Below, piece by piece: positions 24,883 through 34,045 of a stretch of DNA of 64,000 bases. The stretch covers positions 62,001-126,000 of the forward strand of contig JABXKS010000043.1 in assembly GCA_013619125.1 (NCBI GenBank), written 5' to 3'. The notes beneath the pieces are model-generated. The model was given only the letters and a program-made list of their open reading frames with translations, was not told the origin of the DNA and searched no databases. Positions within the stretch are counted from its first letter, which is position 1. The number at the start of each line of letters is the position of its first letter. The translations under genes were made by a program, and so were the position numbers. The DNA comes from Clostridiales bacterium. GTDB lineage: Bacteria > Bacillota > Clostridia > Tissierellales > GPF-1.

Positions 24883-26118
24883 ATGCAGTGCAACAGTGAG
24901 AGAATTGGTGACTGGATTGAAAAATTTGCTTCCTTTACCGATCCGAAGCAGCAGGGATTTACTCGTTTTTCCTATACCGAGGAGGATGTTGTTGCAAGGC
25001 GTTATTTGATTCAAGAGATGAAAAAATTGAATCTCGAGGTATGGATGGATCATGTAGGCAATATCTTTGGCCGAAGAGCGGGACGTGGAAAGAATCAAAA
25101 GCCAATTGTTGTAGGATCACATTTGGATACCGTGCAAAGCGGCGGCAAGTATGATGGAATAGCCGGCGTGATTACGGGTCTGGAAGTGGTTCGCGTGTTG
25201 AATGAACTTCAAATTCAGCTGGATGCACCCCTCGAGGTGATTGCCTACGCAGAAGAAGAAGGCGGTCGATTTGGATCTGCATTTATCGGAAGCAAATGGC
25301 TAGCAGGCGAAATTCAACTGGAAGAGTTGGACAAGTATCGTGATGGCGAGGGCAATACGATTGCAGCAGAATGCTTAAAGTTAGATGCTTTGAATGGAGA
25401 AGTGAAACGTTGTGAGCGGCGAGATATTTCACCGCAGGCAACCTTTGAACTACATATTGAGCAGGGACCTGTTTTGGAAAGCAAGGGGAATATCCTTGGA
25501 GTTGTCGATACGATCACCGGCAGCAGCGCGTACCAAGTGGTTATCAAGGGTGAGGCAAATCATGCGGGGACGATTCCGATGGATATGCGAAAGGATGCCT
25601 TTGTAGCGGTTTCTGAAATCAGCCTGGCGTTGAATCGTTTGGCAAAGGAACAGCCGATCCATACAGTAGGAACCATTGGTTTCATAGAAATGAAGCCCAA
25701 TGCTTATAATATTATTCCGGGAGAAGTGGAGTTTTCCATGGATATCCGCAGTTTGGATCAAACCTGCATGGAGCAGGTGACCATACAGATGAAAGATTTA
25801 ATCAAGCGAGTTGCAGAAGACGGCGGACTTGAGTTTACTATTCGCACCAAGCACAACCAACCGGTTGTTTCCTTATCGGAATCCTTGGTTTCCGCCCTTT
25901 CAGCATCAGCCGAAAAGCGAAACTATACGTATATCACGATGGGAAGCGGCGCGGGACACGACACATTGGTTATGGCAAGAATGGCGCCAAGCGCTATGGT
26001 TTTTGTTCCAAGCAAAGCGGGACGGAGCCATTGTCCAGAGGAATTTACGCAGCCGGATGAGATTGCTAGGGGAAGCGATTTGATCTTGGATGCGATTTTA
26101 CAAATTCAATCATATTAA
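24883..26118 (+). CDS. M20-family amidase: carbamoylase/allantoate amidohydrolase type
   Basis: Metal-dependent hydrolase of 411 residues in the hydantoinase/carbamoylase branch of the M20 peptidases. Metal ligand motifs are GSHLDTV (His80), GGKYDGIAG (Asp91), AYAEEEGGRFG (Glu124-126), FELHIEQGPVLE and GRSHCPEEFT. Relatives hydrolyse N-carbamoyl-L-amino acids, allantoate or ureidoglycolate and release ammonia and CO2. The co-transcribed YfcC transporter probably brings in the substrate. Expression depends on sigma-54 (promoter at 24831) and AGGAGGG precedes the ATG. Exact substrate cannot be told; no dihydropyrimidinase or allantoinase is present. Confidence 0.88.
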   Translation: MQCNSERIGDWIEKFASFTDPKQQGFTRFSYTEEDVVARRYLIQEMKKLNLEVWMDHVGNIFGRRAGRGKNQKPIVVGSHLDTVQSGGKYDGIAGVITGLEVVRVLNELQIQLDAPLEVIAYAEEEGGRFGSAFIGSKWLAGEIQLEELDKYRDGEGNTIAAECLKLDALNGEVKRCERRDISPQATFELHIEQGPVLESKGNILGVVDTITGSSAYQVVIKGEANHAGTIPMDMRKDAFVAVSEISLALNRLAKEQPIHTVGTIGFIEMKPNAYNIIPGEVEFSMDIRSLDQTCMEQVTIQMKDLIKRVAEDGGLEFTIRTKHNQPVVSLSESLVSALSASAEKRNYTYITMGSGAGHDTLVMARMAPSAMVFVPSKAGRSHCPEEFTQPDEIARGSDLILDAILQIQSY

Positions 26119-26129
26119 AGGAGGAAAGT

Positions 26130-27590
26130 ATGGCAGAAGCAGGTGTAGCAAAAAAACCAGAAATTGAAAAAGTACCAAATGAAGCAATGAAAAAAGCACC
26201 AAAGAAAGTACCTAATGCTTACGTAATCTTATTTTTCATTTTGATTTTAATGAGTGTGTTGACCTACATTATACCATCAGGCGAGTTTGAACGTGTGATG
26301 ATGGATAATGGACGAATGGGTGTTTTACCTGGCAGTTTCCATTTGGTAGAAAAAACCGCGGACATGACAGTTTCATTTTGGGACTTATTTAGAGCTATTC
26401 CAGTTGGCATGATTCAGGCGGCCAGCGTTATGATGGTTGTATTCTTTGCAGGTGGTATGTTCCAAGTTCTTGGAGCAACAAATGTTATTGAAAACAGTAT
26501 CGGCATCTCGATCAGAAAGATTGAGGAGCACAATATCTCCAAGCATTGGGCGTTAGTTATTTTGACATTCTTATTCGGTTTCTTTGGAGCCGCAGTTGGA
26601 TATGAAAACTTGATGCCGTTTGTTCCCCTAGGAGTTATGGTTGCTTTGGGATTTGGTTATGACTTGATGGTTGGTGCCGCAGTGGTTATCGGTGGACTTT
26701 CCGTTGGTTTCGCAACATCTCCAATTAACCCATATACAGTTGGTACGGCGCATGCGATTGCCGATCTTCCAACTTTCTCTGGTATGGGTCTTCGTACAGC
26801 ATATTGCTTGACTGCGTTGGTATTCATGGCGCATCATACGATTCGTTACGTGAAGAAACTCGAAAAAAATCCTGATTCTAGTATGGTAAAAGGGATCTCT
26901 ACAGTAGGATTGGATGTCGACCATGACAAGTTTGCTTCTTACAGCTTGGATCAAAAAGGCAAACTGATTCTTGGTATCTTCTTGTCATTTATCGTTGTTG
27001 TCGTATTTGGAGTTATCAAGTTCAAATGGTATTTGAATGAGATCTCGGCTTTGTTCATTCTTTACGCAGTAATCATCGGTTTGGTTGCTCGATTTAGTTC
27101 AGACAAAATCGTTAACGAGTTTATTACAGGCGCTGGCAACATTGCTGGCGGCGCTTTGATTGTTGGTTTTGCCCGTGCGATCCAGGTTATCTTGACGCAA
27201 GGTAAAATTGGCGATACGATCATTAATAATTTATCTGCACCACTTCATAACTTCTCACCAACGATTTCAGCAATTTTGATGACATTGGTGCAAGGGGTGA
27301 TCAACTTCTTTATCCCTTCAGGTAGTGGCCAGGCGATGGCAACGATGCCAATCATGATTCCATTGGCAGACTTGATCGGTGTAAACCGTCAGATCGCAAT
27401 CCTTGCTTTCCAAATAGGCGATGGCTTGATCAACATGGTCGTTCCAACTTTGGGCGGCTTGTTGGCGATGTTGGCATTGGCACGTGTACCGTTTGACAAG
27501 TGGTTTAAATTTATTTTACCGCTTGTATTGAAACTATTCGTTGTTGGTTGGATTTTCCTTGCGATTGCAACAGCAATCAACTGGCAATAG
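26130..27590 (+). CDS. YfcC-family transporter (DcuC/ArcD-like)
   Basis: Membrane transporter of 486 residues with a charged N-terminus of about 30 residues and about 12 hydrophobic segments. Family features include YIIPSGEFERV (about residues 47-57), GYENLMPFVPLGVMVALG, and IPSGSGQAMATMPIMIPLADL (about 400-420). YfcC proteins are counted with the C4-dicarboxylate/basic amino acid carriers. It follows the amidase by 11 bases with AAAGGAGG before the ATG, so uptake of the amidase substrate or export of its product is inferred. A strong terminator follows. Confidence 0.85.
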   Translation: MAEAGVAKKPEIEKVPNEAMKKAPKKVPNAYVILFFILILMSVLTYIIPSGEFERVMMDNGRMGVLPGSFHLVEKTADMTVSFWDLFRAIPVGMIQAASVMMVVFFAGGMFQVLGATNVIENSIGISIRKIEEHNISKHWALVILTFLFGFFGAAVGYENLMPFVPLGVMVALGFGYDLMVGAAVVIGGLSVGFATSPINPYTVGTAHAIADLPTFSGMGLRTAYCLTALVFMAHHTIRYVKKLEKNPDSSMVKGISTVGLDVDHDKFASYSLDQKGKLILGIFLSFIVVVVFGVIKFKWYLNEISALFILYAVIIGLVARFSSDKIVNEFITGAGNIAGGALIVGFARAIQVILTQGKIGDTIINNLSAPLHNFSPTISAILMTLVQGVINFFIPSGSGQAMATMPIMIPLADLIGVNRQIAILAFQIGDGLINMVVPTLGGLLAMLALARVPFDKWFKFILPLVLKLFVVGWIFLAIATAINWQ

Positions 27591-27606
27591 AGTAAAAACA
27601 AATAGA

Positions 27607-27649
27607 AGAGCGTTTCTTCCAAACATAGTTTGGAGGAAACGCTCTTTTT
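27607..27649. terminator. Strong terminator between the YfcC and sigma-54 activator genes
   Basis: An 18-bp stem (AGAGCGTTTCTTCCAAAC with its complement, one G-T) and 3-base loop followed by five T; serves the forward operon and possibly the convergent gene. Confidence 0.9.
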
Positions 27650-27660
27650 GATTGTCTCTT

Positions 27661-29682
27661 TTATTTTGCGTTTAATTTTTCTGATCCGAGAGGAGTGAGT
27701 TTGCAGCCAATGGGACCGCTACCGTATTCAATCCAGTCTCTTTCTTTCAATATTTCGAGGATGGAGCGGATCTCCACTTCAGAAATTCGGTAGTATAGAC
27801 GATTAAAGGCGTCGTGAATATTTCTTCGTCCTGTTCGGCTCCCTTGCTGCGTAAGGTAATCGATAGAATCCAGAACATAGTAGTCCTGCGAGCGAAGAGC
27901 TTTCGATTTGATGGGAAAGTCGAGGTACTCGCGTTTCTTCAGGTAAGAAGGCAGGCTTCTGGGTGTAAAGATTCCATCTGCCACGGCAATCAGATATTCG
28001 ATAACATTATTCAGCTCTCGAACGTTTCCAGGCCATTCATAACTCATGCAAAATCGTAAAAATAACTTTGAATACTGATGATGACCGCGTTTGAAATCAG
28101 GGTATCCCTTGATCAGTTTGGGAATATCGTCGCGTCGCTCCCGCAGAGGCGGTGCATCGATTTGGAAAACGTTGAGGCGGTAAAGTAAATCTTTTCGAAA
28201 GTTGCCTGCTTCTGCCATGGCAAAAAGATCCAGATTGGTTGCTGCAATAATGCGGGTATCGACCTTGATAATGGAGTCGCCGCCGAGGCGGATAATTTCT
28301 TTTTCCTGTAGCACGCGAAGGAGCCGAGCCTGCAGTTTCAAGGGAAGCTCTCCAATCTCATCCAGAAACAAGGTGCCGCGATGGGCGCTTTCAAAGAATC
28401 CGATCTTCCCACCTTTTTTGGCTCCGGTGAAGGCGCCTTCCTCGTAACCGAATAACTCAGATTCGAGGAGAGATTCGGGGAGGGCGGCACAATTGATTGC
28501 GATAAATGGCTCGTTTCTTCGATCGGAATAATTGTGGATGGATCCAGCAAAAATTTCTTTTCCTGTTCCAGATTCACCATTGATCAGAACAGAGGCATCT
28601 GCATTGGCGATTCGTTTGCAGATCTCAATGCGCTCGGCAATGCGTGGGTCTGTACCGATGAGAGATTCAAAGGTGTAGCGGGAATAGTGTCCCTTTCCAA
28701 TGATTTTTTGATGAATCTTTTGCTGAATTTCAACGACCTCTTTATAATTTTTAACGAGTATAATTCGCCCGTAGTGATTCGAATCGATATCAATTTTTTT
28801 TATGGAAATGATTAATTTTTTATTGTTAAACAAGAGAAGTTCGTTTTCGATTTCGGGAACAGATTGGAAAAGTTGCAAGGTCGGAAAGTCATGAACCAAG
28901 TCTTGAAGTTCCAACTTTTCAAATTGTTTGATGTGGTTATCGAACATGGAATCAGCCATGGAGTTGACCATATCGATTTGATTGTTTTCATCAATTACAA
29001 TCACACCCGTGCTTAGTTCATTTAAAAGGAGTTGCCATTTTGAGGATAAAATTCGTTTGTTTTCAAGGGTGGAATTCAATCCTTTCCACATATTTGGAAT
29101 TCGTAAGGAATACTTTAGTAGAATGCGTTCCCCCTCTTCCTCGCTGATGTCGAGGATGGAGACGATATCCAAGATAGTATTGATATCGAAGATTCGGCTA
29201 CCGATAATAACATGGGGGGCATCGAAATGAGAAATGAAGTCATATTCCATATGCGCGATGACGTAGTCAATGGGGCCAGTGGGTTCCTCGGCGCCAGCGG
29301 TATAGGGGATCAATTGCAAATGATTGAGCCCCAATTGATAGATGGTTGCCAGGGTTTCATTCGCCATAAAGCTATTGATGTTGCAGACCAAGCAACGGCT
29401 GTTTTCTGGAAGGGCTTCGATTAAGCGCATGGCGTCTTTCGACAGGGTGCGTTTCATCATCAACACGGGTGAATCACTCTTTATCTTAGGCATAAATTCG
29501 ATCAAAATGCTGGGATCCGTATACAGGACCAAATCCGATTCATAAATAAAAGGGAGGGGTTTGATTTCTGTTGTTACGTATCGGACTTCCAGCAGTTCAC
29601 CAAATATGGATTCGAGTTCAGTTTTAAAAAACTTAGCGATCATTTCATCGACCGTAAGGATCTTGACTTTTCGCTTGCGCAT
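27661..29682 (-). CDS. Sigma-54-dependent transcriptional activator
   Basis: Regulator of 673 residues. Residues 1-170 form a sensor-like alpha/beta region that I cannot assign. A PAS-like domain follows (LSTGVIVIDENNQIDMVNSMAD, about 222-243). The AAA+ domain spans about 340-570 with Walker A GESGTGKE, the sigma-54 contact loop GAFTGA and Walker B GTLFLDEIGE. The C-terminus (about 600-673) looks like a winged helix (ISEVEIRSILEILKERDWIEYG), not the usual Fis-type helix-turn-helix. The gene converges on the amidase/YfcC operon, whose promoter is sigma-54 type, so it is the likely activator. GGAGGG lies 6 bases before the ATG. Confidence 0.9.
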   Translation of the reverse strand: MRKRKVKILTVDEMIAKFFKTELESIFGELLEVRYVTTEIKPLPFIYESDLVLYTDPSILIEFMPKIKSDSPVLMMKRTLSKDAMRLIEALPENSRCLVCNINSFMANETLATIYQLGLNHLQLIPYTAGAEEPTGPIDYVIAHMEYDFISHFDAPHVIIGSRIFDINTILDIVSILDISEEEGERILLKYSLRIPNMWKGLNSTLENKRILSSKWQLLLNELSTGVIVIDENNQIDMVNSMADSMFDNHIKQFEKLELQDLVHDFPTLQLFQSVPEIENELLLFNNKKLIISIKKIDIDSNHYGRIILVKNYKEVVEIQQKIHQKIIGKGHYSRYTFESLIGTDPRIAERIEICKRIANADASVLINGESGTGKEIFAGSIHNYSDRRNEPFIAINCAALPESLLESELFGYEEGAFTGAKKGGKIGFFESAHRGTLFLDEIGELPLKLQARLLRVLQEKEIIRLGGDSIIKVDTRIIAATNLDLFAMAEAGNFRKDLLYRLNVFQIDAPPLRERRDDIPKLIKGYPDFKRGHHQYSKLFLRFCMSYEWPGNVRELNNVIEYLIAVADGIFTPRSLPSYLKKREYLDFPIKSKALRSQDYYVLDSIDYLTQQGSRTGRRNIHDAFNRLYYRISEVEIRSILEILKERDWIEYGSGPIGCKLTPLGSEKLNAK

Positions 29683-29754
29683 TTGATTCCCTCCAAGTTT
29701 GATTTACTGGGATAATTGTATTAAGCGTATGGGAAAAACCCCAATAAAACAAGT

Positions 29755-29784
29755 TAAAAAACAAAGACACCCGAAAGGGTGTCT
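29755..29784 (-). terminator. Terminator of the PHP gene
   Basis: AGACACCC-GAAA-GGGTGTCT perfect 8-bp stem with a GAAA tetraloop; on the reverse strand it is followed by a T-rich tract. Confidence 0.88.
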
Positions 29785-29796
29785 GCATGAATCGGT

Positions 29797-30672
29797 TTAT
29801 CGATGAAGAAATTCGATTTCCTTCATCTGTTCCTCGTGAGGTAACTTGCACTGCGTCATGCCCAGAGTAACGCTAGGTTTTGTTTTGCCATGGTAATCGC
29901 TTCCAAAGGTGACAAGGAGATTGTGCTTTTTCGCAAGGGTATAGAGAGTTAGAATCTCTTGTGGGGAATGATAGGAAGAGAAGACTTCCAGTCCTTCAAC
30001 GCCGAGCGAAATGAGTTCTGCGAGATAGGGTTCGATACCATTAAAGGTTTTTTCTGGGTGAGCAACAATCGGGACTCCGCCCGTTTCTTTCACCAATTCA
30101 ACCGCGTCTTTGAGACTCATAAATTCAACCGGTACGAAGCAGGGTTTTTCGTTGGCAAAGTAGTCCCAATAGAAGTTCACATAGGGATTGTCACTTCTCG
30201 TTCCTCCCGCCATGTAAGGATGCAACAGGGGATAATCCCGGGCATCCTCCCGTTTCAACAAATATTCTGCGATCTTTTCGGGGATGATGATGTCCATTCC
30301 CTTGAAATTATCCATGGTGACGGGTAAACCCAGTGCTTGTGTCTTTTCGATTCGTAGAGAAGACGCACCGCGTTCGCGGGTGAAAATATCCTGTGTCAAT
30401 TGCTCAAAAACGGGATTTTTGTAGTCAACTTGATAGCCCAGAAGGTGGACATTGATTCCGTGAAAATTGCTATCAATTTCAATGGAGGGGATCAATTCTA
30501 TGCCTACCGCCTCTGCCAAGGGTAGGGCTTTGGGTATGGCACGGACGGTGTTGTGGTCGGCGATGGCCATGATGGAAAGGCCGCTTTCTTTTGCCTGACG
30601 AAGCAGTTCCGCTTCTGTAAATTCCCCATCTAGACTCTGATGGCTGTGAATATGAAGATCAATTTGGTTCAT
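29797..30672 (-). CDS. PHP-domain phosphoesterase
   Basis: Metal-dependent phosphoesterase of about 291 residues. PHP motifs are seen in order: DLHIHSHQSLDG (residues 4-15), AIADHNTVRAI (about 35-45), SIEIDSNFHGINVHLLGY, IVAHPEKTF, and FGSDYHGKTKP near the C-terminus. These supply the metal-binding His and Asp residues. Members of this branch include nucleoside 3',5'-bisphosphate or oligoribonucleotide phosphatases (YciV/RNase AM). The ATG overlaps the stop codon of the MFS gene by 4 bases (ATGA), with GGAGGT upstream, so translation is coupled. Confidence 0.88.
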   Translation of the reverse strand: MNQIDLHIHSHQSLDGEFTEAELLRQAKESGLSIMAIADHNTVRAIPKALPLAEAVGIELIPSIEIDSNFHGINVHLLGYQVDYKNPVFEQLTQDIFTRERGASSLRIEKTQALGLPVTMDNFKGMDIIIPEKIAEYLLKREDARDYPLLHPYMAGGTRSDNPYVNFYWDYFANEKPCFVPVEFMSLKDAVELVKETGGVPIVAHPEKTFNGIEPYLAELISLGVEGLEVFSSYHSPQEILTLYTLAKKHNLLVTFGSDYHGKTKPSVTLGMTQCKLPHEEQMKEIEFLHR

Positions 30673-31850
30673 GGTTGTACCTCCAATTGAGTAATTTGTG
30701 CTTGGAGTGCTTCTGTAAGCAAGAAGATCGCAACCAAGCAAATCGTCAAGAAATAGGGCAGGATGACAAGACCTGTCGATATGACAAGAACGCCAAGGGC
30801 TGGCGGCAATATGGCACTTCCCATATATCCGGCAGCCATTTGATAGCCAATGATAGATTGGGAATAGGGAACACCAAAGCGCTTCGGAGTTTCATGGAGC
30901 ATCGATGGGAAAATAGGTGATAATCCAAGTCCGATTAAAACCATGGCTCCAGCCAAAAAAATGGATGGAATGGGAAGAGCAAGTAGAATGGCGCCAGATA
31001 ATGCGAGTATAATTCCAGAGCGAATCATCTGTGGATTGGAAAGTCGGAACGAGATGAATCCAGATAAAAATCGGCCGATAGTAATTCCACCATAATAGGC
31101 AGAAACCCAGGTGGCTGCTTGATGAAGGGAAAACCCACGAACTTGAGTCAAATAGCTGCTGCCCCAAAGACCAACAGAAACTTCAACTGCGCAGTATAGC
31201 AAAAACGTAAGCAGGGCAAATGATAGCCCCGGAGCAGATAAAACTTCCTTTGCAGTGATCGTTTTTTTACTGTTTAAAGCGGGTCGAATTTGAGCGCTTT
31301 CATGTTTGCTCCACAAGGGGAGGCTGATGAATAAGATGATAGCCAATACTAATTGAAGGATGGCGATCTTCGCGTATCCACCGCGCCATGATCCTGTTTG
31401 GTAAAGAGAATTGGCCAAAAAGAGGGGACCCAAGGTGGCACCTACACCCCAAAAAGAGTGAAGCCAATTCATATGGTGTGCTTGAAAATGAAGCGCGACA
31501 TAATGATTGAGGCCGGCATCCACAGAACCTGCACCAAGTCCAAGAGGAATCGCAAGCAGGAGCAACCAGCCGAAAGATGGAATCTGAGAAATGGCAAGAA
31601 GTGCAAGTCCGGTTGTCAAACAACTGAGCAAGGTTACTTTGCCGGTTCCAAATTTGCGTATGATGGTACCGCTCAATAAACTGGAGAGAATGGTGCTTCC
31701 AGTAATCAAAATAGCAGCAAGTCCAACAGCATCTAGGGGAAGGTTCCAATCGCTTTGCATGGCTGGCCAGGCAACACCCAGCAGGGCATCTGGCAAACCG
31801 AGACTGATAAAGGCCATATAGATGATGGCTAGCAAGAGTATGGTAATCAT
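30669..31850 (-). CDS. MFS transporter (FucP/Bsc6-like)
   Basis: Twelve-helix major facilitator of 393 residues. FISLGLPDALLGVAWPAMQ near the N-terminus, GSVDAGLNHYVALHF and FWGVGATLGPLF are motifs of the branch related to fucose permease. ATG 31850 has AAGGAG 7 bases upstream. It lies between a ROK regulator and a PHP phosphoesterase on the same strand and is coupled to the latter. The ROK neighbour suggests a sugar or sugar derivative as substrate; this is inference. Confidence 0.83.
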   Translation of the reverse strand: MITILLLAIIYMAFISLGLPDALLGVAWPAMQSDWNLPLDAVGLAAILITGSTILSSLLSGTIIRKFGTGKVTLLSCLTTGLALLAISQIPSFGWLLLLAIPLGLGAGSVDAGLNHYVALHFQAHHMNWLHSFWGVGATLGPLFLANSLYQTGSWRGGYAKIAILQLVLAIILFISLPLWSKHESAQIRPALNSKKTITAKEVLSAPGLSFALLTFLLYCAVEVSVGLWGSSYLTQVRGFSLHQAATWVSAYYGGITIGRFLSGFISFRLSNPQMIRSGIILALSGAILLALPIPSIFLAGAMVLIGLGLSPIFPSMLHETPKRFGVPYSQSIIGYQMAAGYMGSAILPPALGVLVISTGLVILPYFLTICLVAIFLLTEALQAQITQLEVQP

Positions 31851-31861
31851 AAAGTACTCCT

Positions 31862-32890
31862 TTAGATGCGTTCGATGATTTGGATGCTGCAAGAAAGCTT
31901 TTCCAAAGCGATCATGGTTAGCCCATAGAGATAGTTTTCGTGAATATCTTCCTCAAACACTAAATTCGGGCGATGAGGAACACCGACTGATTCTTGTAAT
32001 TTCATCTGTATCTGATCTTTCATCTCAGGCGAAAAGCATAGCCCGGAAAGGATCAGGGTACTGGGATTGATGACGCAATTGATGGATTGAACGGTTTGAG
32101 TGACAAAACGTGAAAATCCGTCAAGATCCTTTTGTAGTTCGCCTTGTTGATCAAGGGGAATACCTAAAGGCAGAAACGAAACCTCGCCAGCAAAATTTTG
32201 TGAGCCATGCAAAATTTGACCATGAACAATTAAGCCTGATCCTGCATTGCCGAACTTTGGATAATAAAGATATGCGATATGATCTTCGCTTGAAAGATGA
32301 TTTCGCTTGTGATAGCCCATGGCTGTGGCATTTACGTCATTCTCTGCAATGACTTGAATGGAGAATTGTTCTTCCAGTATTTTAACGATGGGAAGATCGG
32401 CTAATTGAGAAAAATCAGAATATCCTACTTCTCCGTTATGGATCACAGCAGGCAAACCCAGCCCAACAACCTTGATATTGGGATACTGTGTGAGAAGGAG
32501 GGTAATCGCTGTTTTGATCTCTCGGATGCCGATATCATCAAAAGACAAGGTTGTTTCAAAAATTGGCACCCCCAACAGGTTGGAAACCGCACAGGACAGG
32601 GTTACCTGATTTTTTTCCTTTCGTGCATAAAGGGTGGCAACCGAAGAAAAGTTTTCATTAAACATAAAAAGCCTGGCGGGCCGGCCGCCGGTAGATTCAT
32701 TGAGGGCGATCTCAATGACCTCTTGTGTCTCAAGAAGTTCCTTCAAGATATTTCCACACGTAGATATACTCAATCCAGATCGTTTGGCGAGATCAGGTTT
32801 GGTGCAGTATTTTTCTCTTTTAAGAACGGATTTAAGCAATTCTGTATTCAATTGTTTGACTTGCATAGAGTTGATTGGGTTTTGTTTCAT
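31862..32890 (-). CDS. ROK-family transcriptional regulator (NagC/XylR-like)
   Basis: Regulator of 342 residues with an N-terminal winged helix (KPDLAKRSGLSISTCGNILKELLE, about residues 31-54) and a ROK sugar-binding domain. The domain has GLGLPAVIHNGEVGYSD, ENDVNATAMGYH and GSGLIVHGQILHGSQNFAGEVS. The ATP-binding DxGGT motif of ROK kinases is degenerate, so it is a regulator, not a kinase. The Cys-rich ROK zinc motif is also not visible. It heads a three-gene operon (ROK, MFS, PHP) that it probably controls. The ribosome site is weak. Confidence 0.85.
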   Translation of the reverse strand: MKQNPINSMQVKQLNTELLKSVLKREKYCTKPDLAKRSGLSISTCGNILKELLETQEVIEIALNESTGGRPARLFMFNENFSSVATLYARKEKNQVTLSCAVSNLLGVPIFETTLSFDDIGIREIKTAITLLLTQYPNIKVVGLGLPAVIHNGEVGYSDFSQLADLPIVKILEEQFSIQVIAENDVNATAMGYHKRNHLSSEDHIAYLYYPKFGNAGSGLIVHGQILHGSQNFAGEVSFLPLGIPLDQQGELQKDLDGFSRFVTQTVQSINCVINPSTLILSGLCFSPEMKDQIQMKLQESVGVPHRPNLVFEEDIHENYLYGLTMIALEKLSCSIQIIERI

Positions 32891-32955
32891 TTTTTCGCCT
32901 ACTTTCGTCAGTGGTTATCGCAAGTCTTATTTTATTAGAGAAAAGAAATTCTGTC

Positions 32956-32987
32956 AAATAAAAAGCCGAACGAATTTCGTTCGGCTT
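32956..32987 (-). terminator. Terminator of the glutaminase gene
   Basis: AAGCCGAACGA and TCGTTCGGCTT form an 11-bp stem with a 3-base loop; on the reverse strand it is followed by TTTTTATTT. Confidence 0.85.
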
Positions 32988-32990
32988 GGT

Positions 32991-33908
32991 TTATCGAAAA
33001 ATGCTTAAATGCAATTCGTTAGACAATTGAGAGAGGAGTTCAATCCCGGCTGCGCTATTGCCCTTTTCATCCAGAGCGGGTCCAAGGGTTCCAATTCCAT
33101 ATTGTCCAGGGACAACGGAAAGGATTCCGCCGCCAACACCGCTTTTGGATGGAATGCCCACGGTGACGGCAAAATGTCCCGAAGAATCATACATGCCGCA
33201 GGTTGTCATAATGGATTTCGTCATCATGGCAGTCTTTTCTGAAAACAGGCGCTCGCCTGATTCGATGAGCACGCCGTTATTGGCGAGAACTTGTGCGATT
33301 CGGGCTAGGTCTTTGACGTGCACTTCCAATGAACACATTTGAAAATAGGTGTCCAGCACAATTTCGACGGGTGCTGAAAAAGAACTGACGCCCTTTTGAA
33401 AGTAGGCAAGCGCTCGATTGATATCCCCGGTTCGTTTTTCTGAGGCGTAGACGTCCTGGTTGACGTGTATGGACTCATTCTGCGCCATCTTTCGGAGGAA
33501 GGTGGAGAGTTTTCGAAATGTGCCTTTCCCCTCGTGCTCTGCAATATAGGCGATGGTTGCAATAGCACCGGCATTGATCAAAGGATTCAGGGGTTTTCCG
33601 TGATTTCGTGTTTCCAGCTTGATGATGGAGTTGAAGGCATCAGCTGTTTGCTCCACCCCGATCCGAGAAAAGACATCCTCTCCATAAGCTTCGAAGGCAT
33701 ATAAGAGGGTGACGATCTTCGAAACACTTTGAATGGTGAAGGCAGTGTTGAAATCACCAGCCTGTGTGCAGTTTCCGGTATGATCACAGATGCAAATCGC
33801 GAGGGCATTTGGATTGGCTTTCGCCAATTCCGGGATGTAATTTGCAAGGGTTCCATTTTGTGTGTAGGTCCTGCTGGTTGCTACGATCCGGTCTAGGGTT
33901 GCTTTCAT
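32991..33908 (-). CDS. glsA: Glutaminase A
   Basis: Glutaminase of 305 residues that hydrolyses glutamine to glutamate and ammonia. It belongs to the serine-dependent beta-lactamase-like family: the SxxK motif is in FTIQSVSKI (about residues 57-65), with KPLNPLINAGAI (about 104-115) and the C-terminal GGGILSVVPGQYGIGTLGPALDEKGNS also highly typical. Length fits the family. AGGAGG precedes the ATG. A single-gene unit with its own terminator. Confidence 0.95.
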   Translation of the reverse strand: MKATLDRIVATSRTYTQNGTLANYIPELAKANPNALAICICDHTGNCTQAGDFNTAFTIQSVSKIVTLLYAFEAYGEDVFSRIGVEQTADAFNSIIKLETRNHGKPLNPLINAGAIATIAYIAEHEGKGTFRKLSTFLRKMAQNESIHVNQDVYASEKRTGDINRALAYFQKGVSSFSAPVEIVLDTYFQMCSLEVHVKDLARIAQVLANNGVLIESGERLFSEKTAMMTKSIMTTCGMYDSSGHFAVTVGIPSKSGVGGGILSVVPGQYGIGTLGPALDEKGNSAAGIELLSQLSNELHLSIFR

Positions 33909-33995
33909 GTCGAGCCTCCTGAAAAGGTTTTCTTGATTTGATTATATGAGTTGAATCAGTAGAGAGCAAGTGTTTTTATGTAATAAAAAAAATAG

Positions 33996-34024
33996 TTGTA
34001 TCATTTAATGATATATCATATAAT
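33996..34024 (+). promoter_or_regulatory. Sigma-A promoter of the padR operon
   Basis: TTGTAT, 17-base spacer, TATAAT, 21 bases before the PadR start codon. Confidence 0.7.
34008..34019 (+). promoter_or_regulatory. Candidate PadR operator
   Basis: ATGATATATCAT, a perfect 12-base palindrome inside the promoter spacer, flanked by partly overlapping ATCAT/ATGA repeats. PadR-family operators are similar AT-rich palindromes, so autorepression is likely. Confidence 0.6.
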
Positions 34025-34045
34025 GACATAAAAGGATGTGATGAA

